A stretch of DNA of 48,818 bases from a virus: positions 1 to 48,818 of IMG/VR virus record IMGVR_UViG_3300006735_000055; one strand, 5' to 3'. The notes beneath the pieces are model-generated. The model was not told where the DNA came from. It saw only the letters and a program-made list of their open reading frames with translations, and ran no database searches. The position numbers and the translations under genes are program-made. Below are positions 11,684 through 20,292 of this stretch, piece after piece. Positions within the stretch are counted from its first letter, which is position 1. Each line of letters begins with the position of its first letter.

Positions 11684-13583
11684 TAAAAAATATTTATTGA
11701 ATTCGATTGAAGAAGTTCTTCGAATAGCATCTTTGGAAGAGTGTTTGGAGTCGTTGGGTTCGGAAAATACGAAGGTAACGGTTGCACCTTTGAGTGAAAT
11801 CATTGAAAATGTTGGAAATTTTGGCGCGAAATCGCGGGGCGATGGATTGCTGAATGAAGCATGGGATTCCTATTGGCCCGAGGCATTCAACGACATGAGA
11901 GATGAGATCAAAGCATTGACCAACAAGGGCGTTCGTGCGGAAGACTTGATATCAAAATATTTTCTTGGGTCAATGGAGTGGTTTTATTTCAATCCTGATT
12001 CTATCTGGGAAAGATATCGAGATATGTTTGGTTCTTTTGCTTATGCTTTTTTTGATGAAGATCCTCAAAAACTGAAAGCCGCGATGAAATTCATTGATGA
12101 TATAAAAGGGTTCGATGAAAAGGAAGGGCTCGCCCAAGCAAATAAGATGTGGGACAAAATAAGAAGAGAAAGAGGAGAAGGAATGAGAAAATTGTCCTTC
12201 CTCTCAAAGTTGATAAAGTCTCTATCTAAAAAAGTTTCAAGATTCGCTAAGGCTGTTGATGCCGATGAAAAGTTCGAAAAGACTTTTCAAGAAGAAATAA
12301 AACGAACATTGATGTTTCGAATGTATAAGGATATTGATCAGGCATCATTCGACATCGAAGACATTGTCAAGTTTATCAATAAAGATGAAGGCGATGGAAA
12401 TCTAAAAAAACTTGCTGCTTTTTATAAAAAAGCCAAGAATGATCCCGAAGTTGGTAGTATCGTCATGGCAACCAGAGTCTTTATCGAAGATGAATCCTTT
12501 GAACTTGATATGACTCCCTGCGATGAGAACACTGTTGATGGAGATGGGTGTTTGTTTCATAAATTTGATGATGGTTATTTCTGGCATGCTGTAAACGGAA
12601 ACTCTTGTTCTGTTTCTGCTCGCAAGATGAACAACTGTGGTCAGGCAGAAGTGGACGATTCTATATTATACAACCTGATGAGTATGAATGAAGATGGGAA
12701 TCCAAACTGGCATGTTATGGTTGAGTGGAATAGAAGAAACCAAATGATTGTTCAAGTTTTGGGAAAAAACAACAAGGTTCCAAAAGAAAAATATTGGGAT
12801 AAAATCAAATGGTTCTACGAGTTCTTTGGTGAACCAACACTGAATGAGTACGCTTGGGATAATCTTGAAGGACGAGAAGCCGAAGAAGAAGTAAATAATC
12901 TTCTAAAGTACCTCGGGCTAAAATCGGATGAACCAATTACGGAAACTTGGTCAAAAATGACCAACCAGATAAATGATGGGTTTTATAACTCAAAAACTTA
13001 TGAAGGGACGTTCAGTAATTTCGCAAAAGCCGGAGGTATCAATACTAATTGGGGACACCTAATGTTCTCAATAGAGGATGTAACTCCACAGAATGTTACT
13101 TTGCGTGGAAGAATTCAGATTGTTGCCATTGCACAACCCCTAATGAAAACTGGTGGAAGAAAATACAAAGATGCAGCAAAGAAGTTTCAAGAAACTTTTT
13201 ATAATGATTTTCTTAAAGATATATTGAACCCAGATATTAATGACTTTTTTGATTTTGAGAACAGATTGCGTGTCCGAACGGGATTGTCTAATACTGGTAA
13301 ACTTGTAATATCTTTTAGTGTGTCCTCGAAACTATTGCAAGATAATGACGATGGAAGATCCTCGAAAGAATATCGTGATCAAATAGAAAGAGAATACCTC
13401 TCTAGTGTAATGAAACTGACTCAGAGAATCTTCACGCCGCAACGGATGATGATCATTGGTAAAACAATCGCCGATCAAATTAAGAAGACCGAAATAAACG
13501 AAAGTAAAGCAATTAATAAATTAGATAAAAATTACTTAACTTCCGTGATTCTCGAAGTACTCAAAGAACACAAAGAAAAATAA
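11673..13583 (+). CDS. large tagged protein, candidate ejected protein (PcfJ-like segment)
   Basis: 636 residues from ATG 11673. The N-terminus MKLDKKYLLNSIEEVL and the C-terminus NKLDKNYLTSVILEVL are copies of the same tag, one at each end. The first 230 residues are helical and charged. The middle (about 300-380) has a Cys-containing strand-rich segment: CSVSARKMNNCG, then WHVMVEW and QVLGKNNKVP. It resembles the PcfJ-like pattern of C...V.E....Q..GKNN..P. The C-terminal third is strand-rich. Size, tag and lack of replication motifs suggest a protein packaged in the head and delivered to the host, as T4 Alt is. That is inference. Confidence 0.65.
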   Translation: MKLDKKYLLNSIEEVLRIASLEECLESLGSENTKVTVAPLSEIIENVGNFGAKSRGDGLLNEAWDSYWPEAFNDMRDEIKALTNKGVRAEDLISKYFLGSMEWFYFNPDSIWERYRDMFGSFAYAFFDEDPQKLKAAMKFIDDIKGFDEKEGLAQANKMWDKIRRERGEGMRKLSFLSKLIKSLSKKVSRFAKAVDADEKFEKTFQEEIKRTLMFRMYKDIDQASFDIEDIVKFINKDEGDGNLKKLAAFYKKAKNDPEVGSIVMATRVFIEDESFELDMTPCDENTVDGDGCLFHKFDDGYFWHAVNGNSCSVSARKMNNCGQAEVDDSILYNLMSMNEDGNPNWHVMVEWNRRNQMIVQVLGKNNKVPKEKYWDKIKWFYEFFGEPTLNEYAWDNLEGREAEEEVNNLLKYLGLKSDEPITETWSKMTNQINDGFYNSKTYEGTFSNFAKAGGINTNWGHLMFSIEDVTPQNVTLRGRIQIVAIAQPLMKTGGRKYKDAAKKFQETFYNDFLKDILNPDINDFFDFENRLRVRTGLSNTGKLVISFSVSSKLLQDNDDGRSSKEYRDQIEREYLSSVMKLTQRIFTPQRMMIIGKTIADQIKKTEINESKAINKLDKNYLTSVILEVLKEHKEK

Positions 13584-13649
13584 AATAACCATTCAATTTC
13601 CAAATCCCTCTATTGCCCCCTATTTACTTTAGACATGGAGGATTTATGA

Positions 13650-15236
13650 ATGTGGATATTAGGACTATTATTCGCTTGTAATGATATAGCGCTAAATAAA
13701 ATACAGGACCCGCAGCCGGAGATTGTGGTACTACCGGAGGTCATTGACTTTGGTAATATGAGGTCGGGTTACGAAACAGGGGTTGAAGAATTGACGATTG
13801 TAAATGCGGGGGATGAAGTATTAGTACTTGATCCTCTTTTGCTTATTGCAGGTAATGATCGATTTTCAATCGGTAGTAACGCTACAGAAGATTGGGAATT
13901 GCAACCGGGCGAAGGTATTCAAATTGACGTATATTATGAACCTCAAACATATGAGAGTAATGGTGGTCTTATAGAGATCGCTTCTAACGACGATGAGAGC
14001 CCCGAGATTGAAGTTCTCTTGCTTGGGAAGGGTGATGCACCTGTGATGACTGTCGAGCCAGCCACGTTCGATTATGGGCTTATATCATTAGGGTGTGATA
14101 ATGAAGAGAGAATCACCATCCGTAATAAAGGCAATTTACCTCTGACTGTTGATGAAGTAGTGCAGATGGTAACGCAACCAGTTGATATCATTATGGAGTT
14201 TGGCTCTTTACCTCCGCCGCCTTGGGTTCTCGATCCTAATCAAGAAGTAGATTTTCTTATTTCATATATTCCAAGCGATACAGGTGCTGATGAAAGTCAA
14301 GTGACGGTTCGTGGTAATGACCCTCAAACACCAGAAGTGGAACTGTTGCAAATCGGCGAAGGAATTATGGAGCAATATATAACCCAAGAACATATACAAG
14401 AAGAGGTGGCGATTTTAGACATAGTATTTGTTATTGATAACTCTGGTTCTATGGGAATGTTCCAAGGGGAACTATCAAATCAAATGACTGCTTTCATGAA
14501 TGTATTCTTATCAACAGGCGCTGATTTTCATCTTGGGTTTATCACAACAGATAGAGATGCACTGCAGTGTAGTGCATTAGTTTGTTGGATTGATAATGCT
14601 TTCCCTAATCCTGTTGATTGGACTCAAGGAATTATTTCTCAAATTGGTACTGGTGGTTCTGCTTTTGAACGCGGGATTATGATGGCGAAACAGTTTTTTC
14701 AAAACCAAGATCCTTATAACGGTGGTGCTCCGAATACTCCGTTCTGGAGAGATGATGCTACTACTGTTGTTATATATGTTTCTGATGAAGCAGATGGCTC
14801 TATCGGAGGCTGGAACTCTTATACTTATTTCTTTGATAACCTCAGACCAGACGTGAATACGATGAAACATTTTGGTGTAATCGGTGATGCCCCATCTGGT
14901 TGTAGTTATAATTACAATGGGGTGCCTAGAAGCGTTCAGTATGGAATGGGATACTGGGATATGATTCAGCGCTATGGTGGAGAGTGGTACTCTATATGTT
15001 CGGTTGATTGGGGAGCACAGATGCAAGACCTCGCAAGCACCGTAACAGTCAGAACAAGATTCGGTCTTGACGAAGATGACCCAATTGAATCTTCTATTCT
15101 GGTCAAGATCAATGGACAGATTACTTCGACTGGATGGTATTATGATTCAAACACAAACTCTGTAGTGTTCGAAGAAGGTTCAATACCGGAGGCAAACCAA
15201 ACAATCACAATAGAATATGGTATCTGGGGATGCTAA
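13650..15236 (+). CDS. lipoprotein with two ASH-like domains and a VWA domain
   Basis: 528 residues. MWILGLLFAC gives a very short signal ending in a lipobox cysteine (C10). Two ASH/choice-of-anchor-D type beta domains follow (about 25-128 and 132-238, each with a V/T-x-x-x-x-x-D-[FY]-G start). A VWA domain from about 257 has MIDAS residues D263, S265, S267 (DNSGSMG). This architecture, including the VIDNSGSMG and GFITTD wording, is typical of Myxococcota surface lipoproteins. In a phage it may alter the host surface, or be captured cargo. GGAGG at 13637-13641 sets the start. Its stop overlaps the next gene. Confidence 0.8.
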   Translation: MWILGLLFACNDIALNKIQDPQPEIVVLPEVIDFGNMRSGYETGVEELTIVNAGDEVLVLDPLLLIAGNDRFSIGSNATEDWELQPGEGIQIDVYYEPQTYESNGGLIEIASNDDESPEIEVLLLGKGDAPVMTVEPATFDYGLISLGCDNEERITIRNKGNLPLTVDEVVQMVTQPVDIIMEFGSLPPPPWVLDPNQEVDFLISYIPSDTGADESQVTVRGNDPQTPEVELLQIGEGIMEQYITQEHIQEEVAILDIVFVIDNSGSMGMFQGELSNQMTAFMNVFLSTGADFHLGFITTDRDALQCSALVCWIDNAFPNPVDWTQGIISQIGTGGSAFERGIMMAKQFFQNQDPYNGGAPNTPFWRDDATTVVIYVSDEADGSIGGWNSYTYFFDNLRPDVNTMKHFGVIGDAPSGCSYNYNGVPRSVQYGMGYWDMIQRYGGEWYSICSVDWGAQMQDLASTVTVRTRFGLDEDDPIESSILVKINGQITSTGWYYDSNTNSVVFEEGSIPEANQTITIEYGIWGC

Positions 15237-15748
15237 GAAGACACTATGGTCTTTGGTTGTTGGTTGCACTCATCATTGGGTTTTGTCTGGGCTCGGGAAT
15301 AAAGACTGCTTGGGAACACAACCGTTTTATTGTTGGTTCTTGGCAGACTCAAACTCCCATTCTTGTTGTTTGTCCGTGCAGTTCAGTCACCCGGTATCGT
15401 GTCGGTAATGCAGTTCAGTGGTGGGGCATAAGAGGATATGAAGTCAAGAGTGTGCATTGGGATGATGATAATACAGTTTGTAGTAAAGGGAAATTTGTTG
15501 ATGGTGTGATCTTTATAAGAGGCGAAGGAGAACGCGAGAAAGGAACCTACGCTGTTACTTCAAGGATAATGATAATAAACGATATGAGGTCGGCATCAAT
15601 CTTGCTTCCAAACGGAAATACACATATGCCTAGACTATTAGAACACGAAATGGGACATGCATTTGGAATGAGCCACGTTGATATTACAGGACATATGATG
15701 CATGCAATATATGAATATGGTGGAGACCGCTTTTGGATTCCAGATTAA
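15230..15748 (+). CDS. membrane-anchored matrixin-like metalloprotease
   Basis: 172 residues. One N-terminal membrane anchor (LWLLVALIIGFCLGSG, about 8-23, after MLRRH). At residues 139-149 lies HEMGHAFGMSH, the HExxHxxGxxH zinc site of metzincins, followed by a Met-turn-like GHMM (154-157). This is the matrixin-type arrangement. With an N-in anchor the catalytic part would face the periplasm. It overlaps the lipoprotein gene by 7 bases with no strong binding site, so translation is coupled. Possible roles are envelope protein processing, maturation of the neighbouring lipoprotein, or lysis. Zinc protease motif firm, substrate unknown. Confidence 0.8.
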   Translation: MLRRHYGLWLLVALIIGFCLGSGIKTAWEHNRFIVGSWQTQTPILVVCPCSSVTRYRVGNAVQWWGIRGYEVKSVHWDDDNTVCSKGKFVDGVIFIRGEGEREKGTYAVTSRIMIINDMRSASILLPNGNTHMPRLLEHEMGHAFGMSHVDITGHMMHAIYEYGGDRFWIPD

Positions 15749-15786
15749 GATCTTAGACAACTATTTACGATGATGAGGTGAATAGT

Positions 15787-16659
15787 ATGAAACTGTTACT
15801 TGAAAAATGGAAAGCATATACCCAAGACTGTAAAAATGCCGACGGCAAAGATGGAAATGCTGTTGTAAAGAAAGGTGGAAGTGATAAAATTGAATCTTGT
15901 CACGCATCAAAAGAAAAAGCAGAGGATGCTGTAAAGGCAAGGTATGCTAATTACAAATCTGAATCTCTTGATGAGATGAGTGCTATGGGTGGTGGGGCCG
16001 TTCAAGGATACGCAGCACCATTAGAGGACGAAAGAGAAGAGTTGGAAGAAATGTTTTCTTCTTCAACACAAACTGGTGGGGTTCCACAAAGTAAAGTCTC
16101 TGGTGAGGAAGAGCACGAAGGACATGTTGAGAGATCAAAACATCAAGGTCTGAGAAATGTTATGGAAGACGCTGGTGTTCAGTGGAAACTAACGGACTTT
16201 GCAGATAACCCAAGAAATGCTGCTAGAGTTTTTGATGTTCTAAAGGATATAATAAACAATATTGGAATAAAGAAATTACAAAACGCTGTTCTTTCGGACG
16301 CATCATCAGAAAGTAGAGTAAATGTGATGGCTAACAAATTTGGTTATGACTCAGACTTGCTTGAAAAAATAAAAAAAGATGATATTGAAGCAATAAAAAA
16401 ATATTATCAATTTTTGATAAACGAATTTATGTTTTGGTCAACGTATAATCCAATGGCCTCGGCGGCACAGTATGCTGGAAGGCGTAATTTATTATCAAAA
16501 CCCGTAAAAGATCTTGCTTATTCTCATATATATCGATATGTGAAGAGCCCATCTGTGAATAATCCAAAGAGTTTAGGGCAGAGGATAAGATCCCAAGCAG
16601 ATGATTATGAGTTAGACCCAGATTTAGACCCCTCGTTGTACGAATTGCCCGAGGAATAG
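15787..16659 (+). CDS. candidate prohead core or internal protein
   Basis: 290 residues from ATG 15787, preferred over an in-frame GTG at 15778 because GAGGTG (15774-15779) is its binding site. N-terminus MKLLLEKWKAYTQD resembles short capsid-targeting leaders. A segment with SCHASKEKAEDAVKARYAN (about 37-55) is a motif I associate with phage prohead or protease C-termini. A glycine patch SAMGGGAVQGYAAP and an acidic stretch follow. The C-terminal half is helical and tyrosine-rich. Possibly scaffold-like. No enzymatic motif. Confidence 0.6.
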   Translation: MKLLLEKWKAYTQDCKNADGKDGNAVVKKGGSDKIESCHASKEKAEDAVKARYANYKSESLDEMSAMGGGAVQGYAAPLEDEREELEEMFSSSTQTGGVPQSKVSGEEEHEGHVERSKHQGLRNVMEDAGVQWKLTDFADNPRNAARVFDVLKDIINNIGIKKLQNAVLSDASSESRVNVMANKFGYDSDLLEKIKKDDIEAIKKYYQFLINEFMFWSTYNPMASAAQYAGRRNLLSKPVKDLAYSHIYRYVKSPSVNNPKSLGQRIRSQADDYELDPDLDPSLYELPEE

Positions 16660-16660
16660 C

Positions 16661-16689
16661 TTGACAAAGACAGAATAATGTGTTATAAT
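16661..16689 (+). promoter_or_regulatory. consensus sigma70-type promoter
   Basis: TTGACA 16661-16666, 17-bp spacer, TATAAT 16684-16689 preceded by TGT. It overlaps the end of the previous gene (stop at 16659) and drives the HAD-Nudix gene 20 bases on. A full consensus, unlike the TACATT cassette promoters. Confidence 0.8.
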
Positions 16690-16708
16690 ATATAAAAAGG
16701 ATAAGAAT

Positions 16709-17938
16709 ATGAGAGACCTATTAGACAAAATGAAAAAATTAAATGAAAACAAGAACGGAAAGGTTGTCACATTCGATTTTGATAACACCATTGTAAAATC
16801 CTACGAGGAATCCAATGATGGTGAGGAGACATTGTATCGCTTTGGTGGAGTCAATAAGCAAATTATTGCAAGAATAAAGAAGTTCAAGCAGTCTGGAGCC
16901 ACAGTTCTCGTTGTTACCTCAAGAATGCAAGCCCTTGAAGTACCAGAAAGTTCGGTTAGGGTGATGTTAGATCAACTAAAAATTGAAGTTGATGGAATTT
17001 TTTACACAAACGGTGAAAAAAAGGCACAAAAATTATATGAGTTAGGCTCCTCTTTACATTATGATGACTGTCCGAGTGAGCGTGAGGCGATTGAGGCTTA
17101 CAAAAAACTTCACAAGAGTGATATTGTCGTCAAAAACCCTGATGATTTACTAAAAGATATCAACGAAATATCAAAAGGGCTTATTATTACTAATGATGGA
17201 AAGATTATTATCACACAAAGGTCTGATTCTCTTGAGTGGGATGCACCCGGGGGACACCTTATGGAAGGCGAAGAGCCGAATTTTGCTTTTTATCGTGAAA
17301 CTTTAGAGGAATTATCGCTAAAAGTCAAGAAAATAGACTATTTGGCCACCGAAGATATCACTTGGAAGGGTGATACGAAGCCTGTTTATTATTTTGTTGG
17401 GTATGTTCCCCACACATCTGATGAATTAGAAGGCATAATACAACTACAGTGGGAAATTGAAGACTATTTTTGCGGTGATATTCAAGAAATTGAACAAAAA
17501 ATGGGTGAAGGATCAACTCAAAACCTAGTAAACGCTCTCAAGCACCTTCTTGAGGACGATATGGTGCTTCAAGAGAGAGCATATCCTCATTCAGAGAACC
17601 ATGCTACTAAAAAAAGAAGGCTGATTGGGCTTGGTGGTAGCAAATCCACTGGTGCAACTGGTCTGAAAAGATCAAAAGACTTCTCAAGATCCAAATCTGC
17701 ACCTGCTGGTTTTGGTGCTTTGGAAGAAGCCGAAAAAAAAACAAAAAAAATAAAAATTAAGATCGTTTCAAGCGTTGACGAGAAGAAAAAACGCAAAAAA
17801 AAGAAAAAACCCGGACCAAAAAAGGGTTCTAAAAGAAAAAAGAGAAGAAATTACGGTAGCGCTTGGCCATATATTGGCGGCGGAGTAATTTCAAGCACCG
17901 ATAGCGGAGAAGGAGGCGATGGTGGTGGCGGCGAATAG
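16709..17938 (+). CDS. HAD-like phosphatase fused to Nudix hydrolase, basic tail
   Basis: 409 residues in three parts. A HAD-type domain (about 17-140) has DFDNT (D23, D25) at the nucleophile site and a late DD (119-120). A Nudix domain (about 155-270) has the box G182-x5-E188-x7-R196-E197-x2-EE, with Ser replacing the usual Gly near its end. The tail (about 340-409) is rich in lysine and ends in glycines. HAD enzymes dephosphorylate small molecules and Nudix enzymes cleave nucleoside diphosphate derivatives. The fusion suggests sequential processing of a nucleotide or RNA end. AAAAGGAT before ATG 16709, own promoter. The tail could bind nucleic acid or serve packaging. Confidence 0.8.
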   Translation: MRDLLDKMKKLNENKNGKVVTFDFDNTIVKSYEESNDGEETLYRFGGVNKQIIARIKKFKQSGATVLVVTSRMQALEVPESSVRVMLDQLKIEVDGIFYTNGEKKAQKLYELGSSLHYDDCPSEREAIEAYKKLHKSDIVVKNPDDLLKDINEISKGLIITNDGKIIITQRSDSLEWDAPGGHLMEGEEPNFAFYRETLEELSLKVKKIDYLATEDITWKGDTKPVYYFVGYVPHTSDELEGIIQLQWEIEDYFCGDIQEIEQKMGEGSTQNLVNALKHLLEDDMVLQERAYPHSENHATKKRRLIGLGGSKSTGATGLKRSKDFSRSKSAPAGFGALEEAEKKTKKIKIKIVSSVDEKKKRKKKKKPGPKKGSKRKKRRNYGSAWPYIGGGVISSTDSGEGGDGGGGE

Positions 17939-18260
17939 TGGAATCAAAGATAAACAGAAACTTCTAAAGTATCTTTATGAAAACCCAGAAAAATTAGCAT
18001 ACAAATTAAGAAAATTTATGGAAGATGATGATGGGTTTATGTTACCAATGGTCAAACTAAAAGGTAAAGGGCAAGGATATTATCATTCCACCTCAGATAA
18101 AAAACTCGTAAGAGTGAATAGAGACGCTGAATTCTTCTTATTGCCATGGGCTCACAAGAATGACGACAGAAGATGCTATGTTTACACTCATTATGTCTGG
18201 ATGACTGGGTGTATTTTTGATGTGTTCAAAGATGATATAGAACTTATTGGAGGCAACTAG
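17919..18260 (+). CDS. hypothetical protein
   Basis: 113 residues overlapping the end of the HAD-Nudix gene by 20 bases. AGGAGG (17911-17916) is only two bases from ATG 17919, so GTG 17922 or 17925 may be the real start. Charged helical first half, aromatic-rich second half (YVYTHYVWMTGCIFDVF). No recognised family. Confidence 0.6.
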   Translation: MVVAANSGIKDKQKLLKYLYENPEKLAYKLRKFMEDDDGFMLPMVKLKGKGQGYYHSTSDKKLVRVNRDAEFFLLPWAHKNDDRRCYVYTHYVWMTGCIFDVFKDDIELIGGN

Positions 18261-18400
18261 TGTACCCCTCAGAGAAAAGAATGGAAAAAAACATAAAAAT
18301 AGCATTTTTATTGCTAATTACACTGTTAGGAGTCTCTTTGACCTCGGAAACATTTACTATTGTGATGTTAGTGTTCTATATCGCATTTATAAAGGAATAA
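18260..18400 (+). CDS. small membrane protein
   Basis: 46 residues from GTG 18260, whose first base is the last base of the upstream stop. GGAGG (18249-18253) is ideally placed for it; ATG 18281 would have a weaker site. Two hydrophobic segments (IAFLLLITLLGVSL; FTIVMLVFYIAFI) make it a likely two-pass membrane peptide. Role unknown. Confidence 0.6.
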   Translation: MYPSEKRMEKNIKIAFLLLITLLGVSLTSETFTIVMLVFYIAFIKE

Positions 18401-18404
18401 AATT

Positions 18405-18788
18405 ATGAAAATAAGTAAAAAAAGACTCGTCGAGATCATAGAGGAAGAAGCAGCGCTCGTTGATGGTATGCATGCTGAGTACTCGATGGATGGAATTGAC
18501 GAAGAAGGTAAGATGGCCAAGCGTCAATTGCACGATTTAGCAAATTACTCTCACGAACTATGTGATATGCTCGCTGATGCGACACAATTAGAGTCTTGGG
18601 TGCAAGCAAAGATCACTAAAGCAGCGGATTATATCAAAACCGTCAAGCATTATGTCGAATATGGTATGGAAGAAGGCGCATACGACCAAGTTTCGTCCGA
18701 AATGGACCCCGTGGAGCCTGTTGGAGTCGAAATAAGTGAACCATACGAAGTAGATGACTCCGAAATGGTCAAAATAATGAGGGAATAA
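18405..18788 (+). CDS. tagged helical protein
   Basis: 127 residues with AAGGAAT upstream. N-terminus MKISKKRLVEIIEEE is the shared tag with a candidate I-E-E cleavage point. The middle (SHELCDMLADATQLESWVQAK; ITKAADYIKTVKHYVEYG) is a pattern I recall from other large marine phages. The C-terminus is acidic. Probably a virion-internal or prohead protein; the exact role is unknown. Confidence 0.7.
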   Translation: MKISKKRLVEIIEEEAALVDGMHAEYSMDGIDEEGKMAKRQLHDLANYSHELCDMLADATQLESWVQAKITKAADYIKTVKHYVEYGMEEGAYDQVSSEMDPVEPVGVEISEPYEVDDSEMVKIMRE

Positions 18789-19111
18789 TGAGACTCGACC
18801 ATATTGCAATAAAAGTTTCGGATATTGAAGAAGTAACTAAGTGGTATTGCAATAAACTAAGCGTAAATGTAATTCATGAGACCGATTCGTACAAGCAACT
18901 GCAACTTGATAACACGATTTTATCTATTATTGATGAAAATCGCTACGAACACTCCCATATTGGCGTTTTTGTTGACAAAATAGAGGATTTTCCAGAAAAT
19001 GGGACCATTATTGAACATAGGGACGGCTCTATTGGCTGTTATATGCTGGACCCTGCTGGAAACTGTGTGGAATTCATCTTTTATGGACGCAATTCAAGTA
19101 AAAATTCTTAA
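18788..19111 (+). CDS. VOC (glyoxalase/bleomycin-resistance) superfamily protein
   Basis: 107 residues. The opening LDHIAIKVSDIEEVTKWYCN and the close DPAGNCVEFIFY are the hallmark start and end of a VOC metal-binding fold (ligand-type His4 and Glu in VEF). One VOC unit of this length normally dimerises. The family includes glyoxalases, dioxygenases and resistance proteins that bind small molecules; no substrate can be assigned. The start overlaps the upstream stop (AATGA). Confidence 0.8.
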   Translation: MRLDHIAIKVSDIEEVTKWYCNKLSVNVIHETDSYKQLQLDNTILSIIDENRYEHSHIGVFVDKIEDFPENGTIIEHRDGSIGCYMLDPAGNCVEFIFYGRNSSKNS

Positions 19112-19385
19112 GTTGAGCAAAGAAATGCTTGATAAACTAAAAAACAAGGTACTTGGGGACTCTCAAACGGAAAAATACGTCATTGGAGAGATAGTTAGGT
19201 GGCCCGGATGGGATCTTAGCGAGGGTGGAGTGACTCGAATATACAAATATGGCGTTTTATTGTCTATTTATACCGGTATTTTGGATGCAAGAGAGATAAA
19301 AATAGCCCAAATATTGCCTTTTGGTGAGGATAAACCTATCAAAATAAGCCTTCTTTTAGTGAAAAAATCAGATTTAGAAGACTAA
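19083..19385 (+). CDS. hypothetical protein, distant barrel-like
   Basis: 100 residues from ATG 19083, overlapping the VOC gene by 29 bases, with no strong binding site. YVIGEIVRWPGW and YKYGVLLSIYTG faintly recall the GDLV family layout (G-E-x-V...G-V-L). The C-terminus is strand-rich (KISLLLVKKSDLED). No recognised family. Confidence 0.55.
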   Translation: MDAIQVKILKLSKEMLDKLKNKVLGDSQTEKYVIGEIVRWPGWDLSEGGVTRIYKYGVLLSIYTGILDAREIKIAQILPFGEDKPIKISLLLVKKSDLED

Positions 19386-19392
19386 TTAGACT

Positions 19393-20292
19393 ATGCCTTG
19401 TAATATAAAGAACTTAGCAAACGTTGATTTAGGCTCTCTAGAGCCCCATATCAATGGAATGTACGACTATTTTGATCAAAAAATAGGCTTTCAGAAGCCT
19501 CCTACGATCGTTTTCGACTCGGACCCTAGTAATCAGTCTAGGGTTCTTGGCAAAACGGCATATTACGACCCTCAGAGCCTTGAAATACATATATATAGTG
19601 ATGGTAGGCACCCAAAAGATATGCTCCGATCAATCGCACACGAACTAATTCACCACCAGCAAAATATGGAAGACAGATTAGATGTTGAGGGATACTCTGG
19701 TCCGGGCTACTATTTAGAGAATGATAAATTACGCGTCATAGAGCATGAGGCAATGCTTGAAGGCAACAAACTCATGCGTGAGTATGAAGACACTATTAAA
19801 AAGGAAAGTAAAGATATGTCACTAAAAGAATGGAAAAATAATCAATTGAACCAACGTCTTTTGAAAAAATTTGGAATCCTCAAAGAAGAGCAAGAACTCG
19901 ATGAATTGAGCAATAACGCAAATCACACAGATCGTCATCGAGGTAATAACCAAGATGGTAGACTTCGTGAAGATGAAGAAGTTGTTGAAGAAGCAAAAGA
20001 AGAGTTAGAAGAATTGTCCGCTAATAAAGAACAAACAGCAGATAGACTTCAAGCCGGTGAAGAAAACGGCAGAGAACAAGGTCGACTTCGCGAAGAAGAG
20101 ATTGATGAAGCACATTGTGGAAAACGTGATGATGAATTAGAAGAAGCAGCAAAGCCTGACTATCTTGATTTAGATAAAGACGGCGATAAAGAAGAATCTA
20201 TGAAAGATGCTGCTGAAGACGCTAAAATGAAAAAAGAAATCAACCTCAAGGAAGTTGTACAAAAAGCACTAAGAATTGCTAAGGGTAAATAA
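19393..20292 (+). CDS. HExxH metallopeptidase-like protein with acidic tail
   Basis: 299 residues. The first 140 carry HELIHH (zinc-type HExxH at H83-H87) in a small peptidase-like domain. A following E (EHEAMLEGN) could be the third ligand. From about 165 to 270 the protein is a low-complexity acidic region with near-repeats (DELSNNANHTDRHRGNNQDG and ELSANKEQTADRLQAG, each followed by RLRE-E). DYLDLDKDGDKEESMKDAAE comes next, a block I recall from other large phages. An acidic tail on a phage peptidase recalls prohead core proteins, so prohead maturation is one possibility, but this is not the known gp21 fold. Confidence 0.7.
   Translation: MPCNIKNLANVDLGSLEPHINGMYDYFDQKIGFQKPPTIVFDSDPSNQSRVLGKTAYYDPQSLEIHIYSDGRHPKDMLRSIAHELIHHQQNMEDRLDVEGYSGPGYYLENDKLRVIEHEAMLEGNKLMREYEDTIKKESKDMSLKEWKNNQLNQRLLKKFGILKEEQELDELSNNANHTDRHRGNNQDGRLREDEEVVEEAKEELEELSANKEQTADRLQAGEENGREQGRLREEEIDEAHCGKRDDELEEAAKPDYLDLDKDGDKEESMKDAAEDAKMKKEINLKEVVQKALRIAKGK

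Noticed and set aside
17919-17938. Possible frameshift fusion between the HAD-Nudix gene and the next gene
   Set aside because: The HAD-Nudix protein ends in a complete glycine-rich tail and the next gene has its own start signals; no slippery sequence is evident at the overlap.
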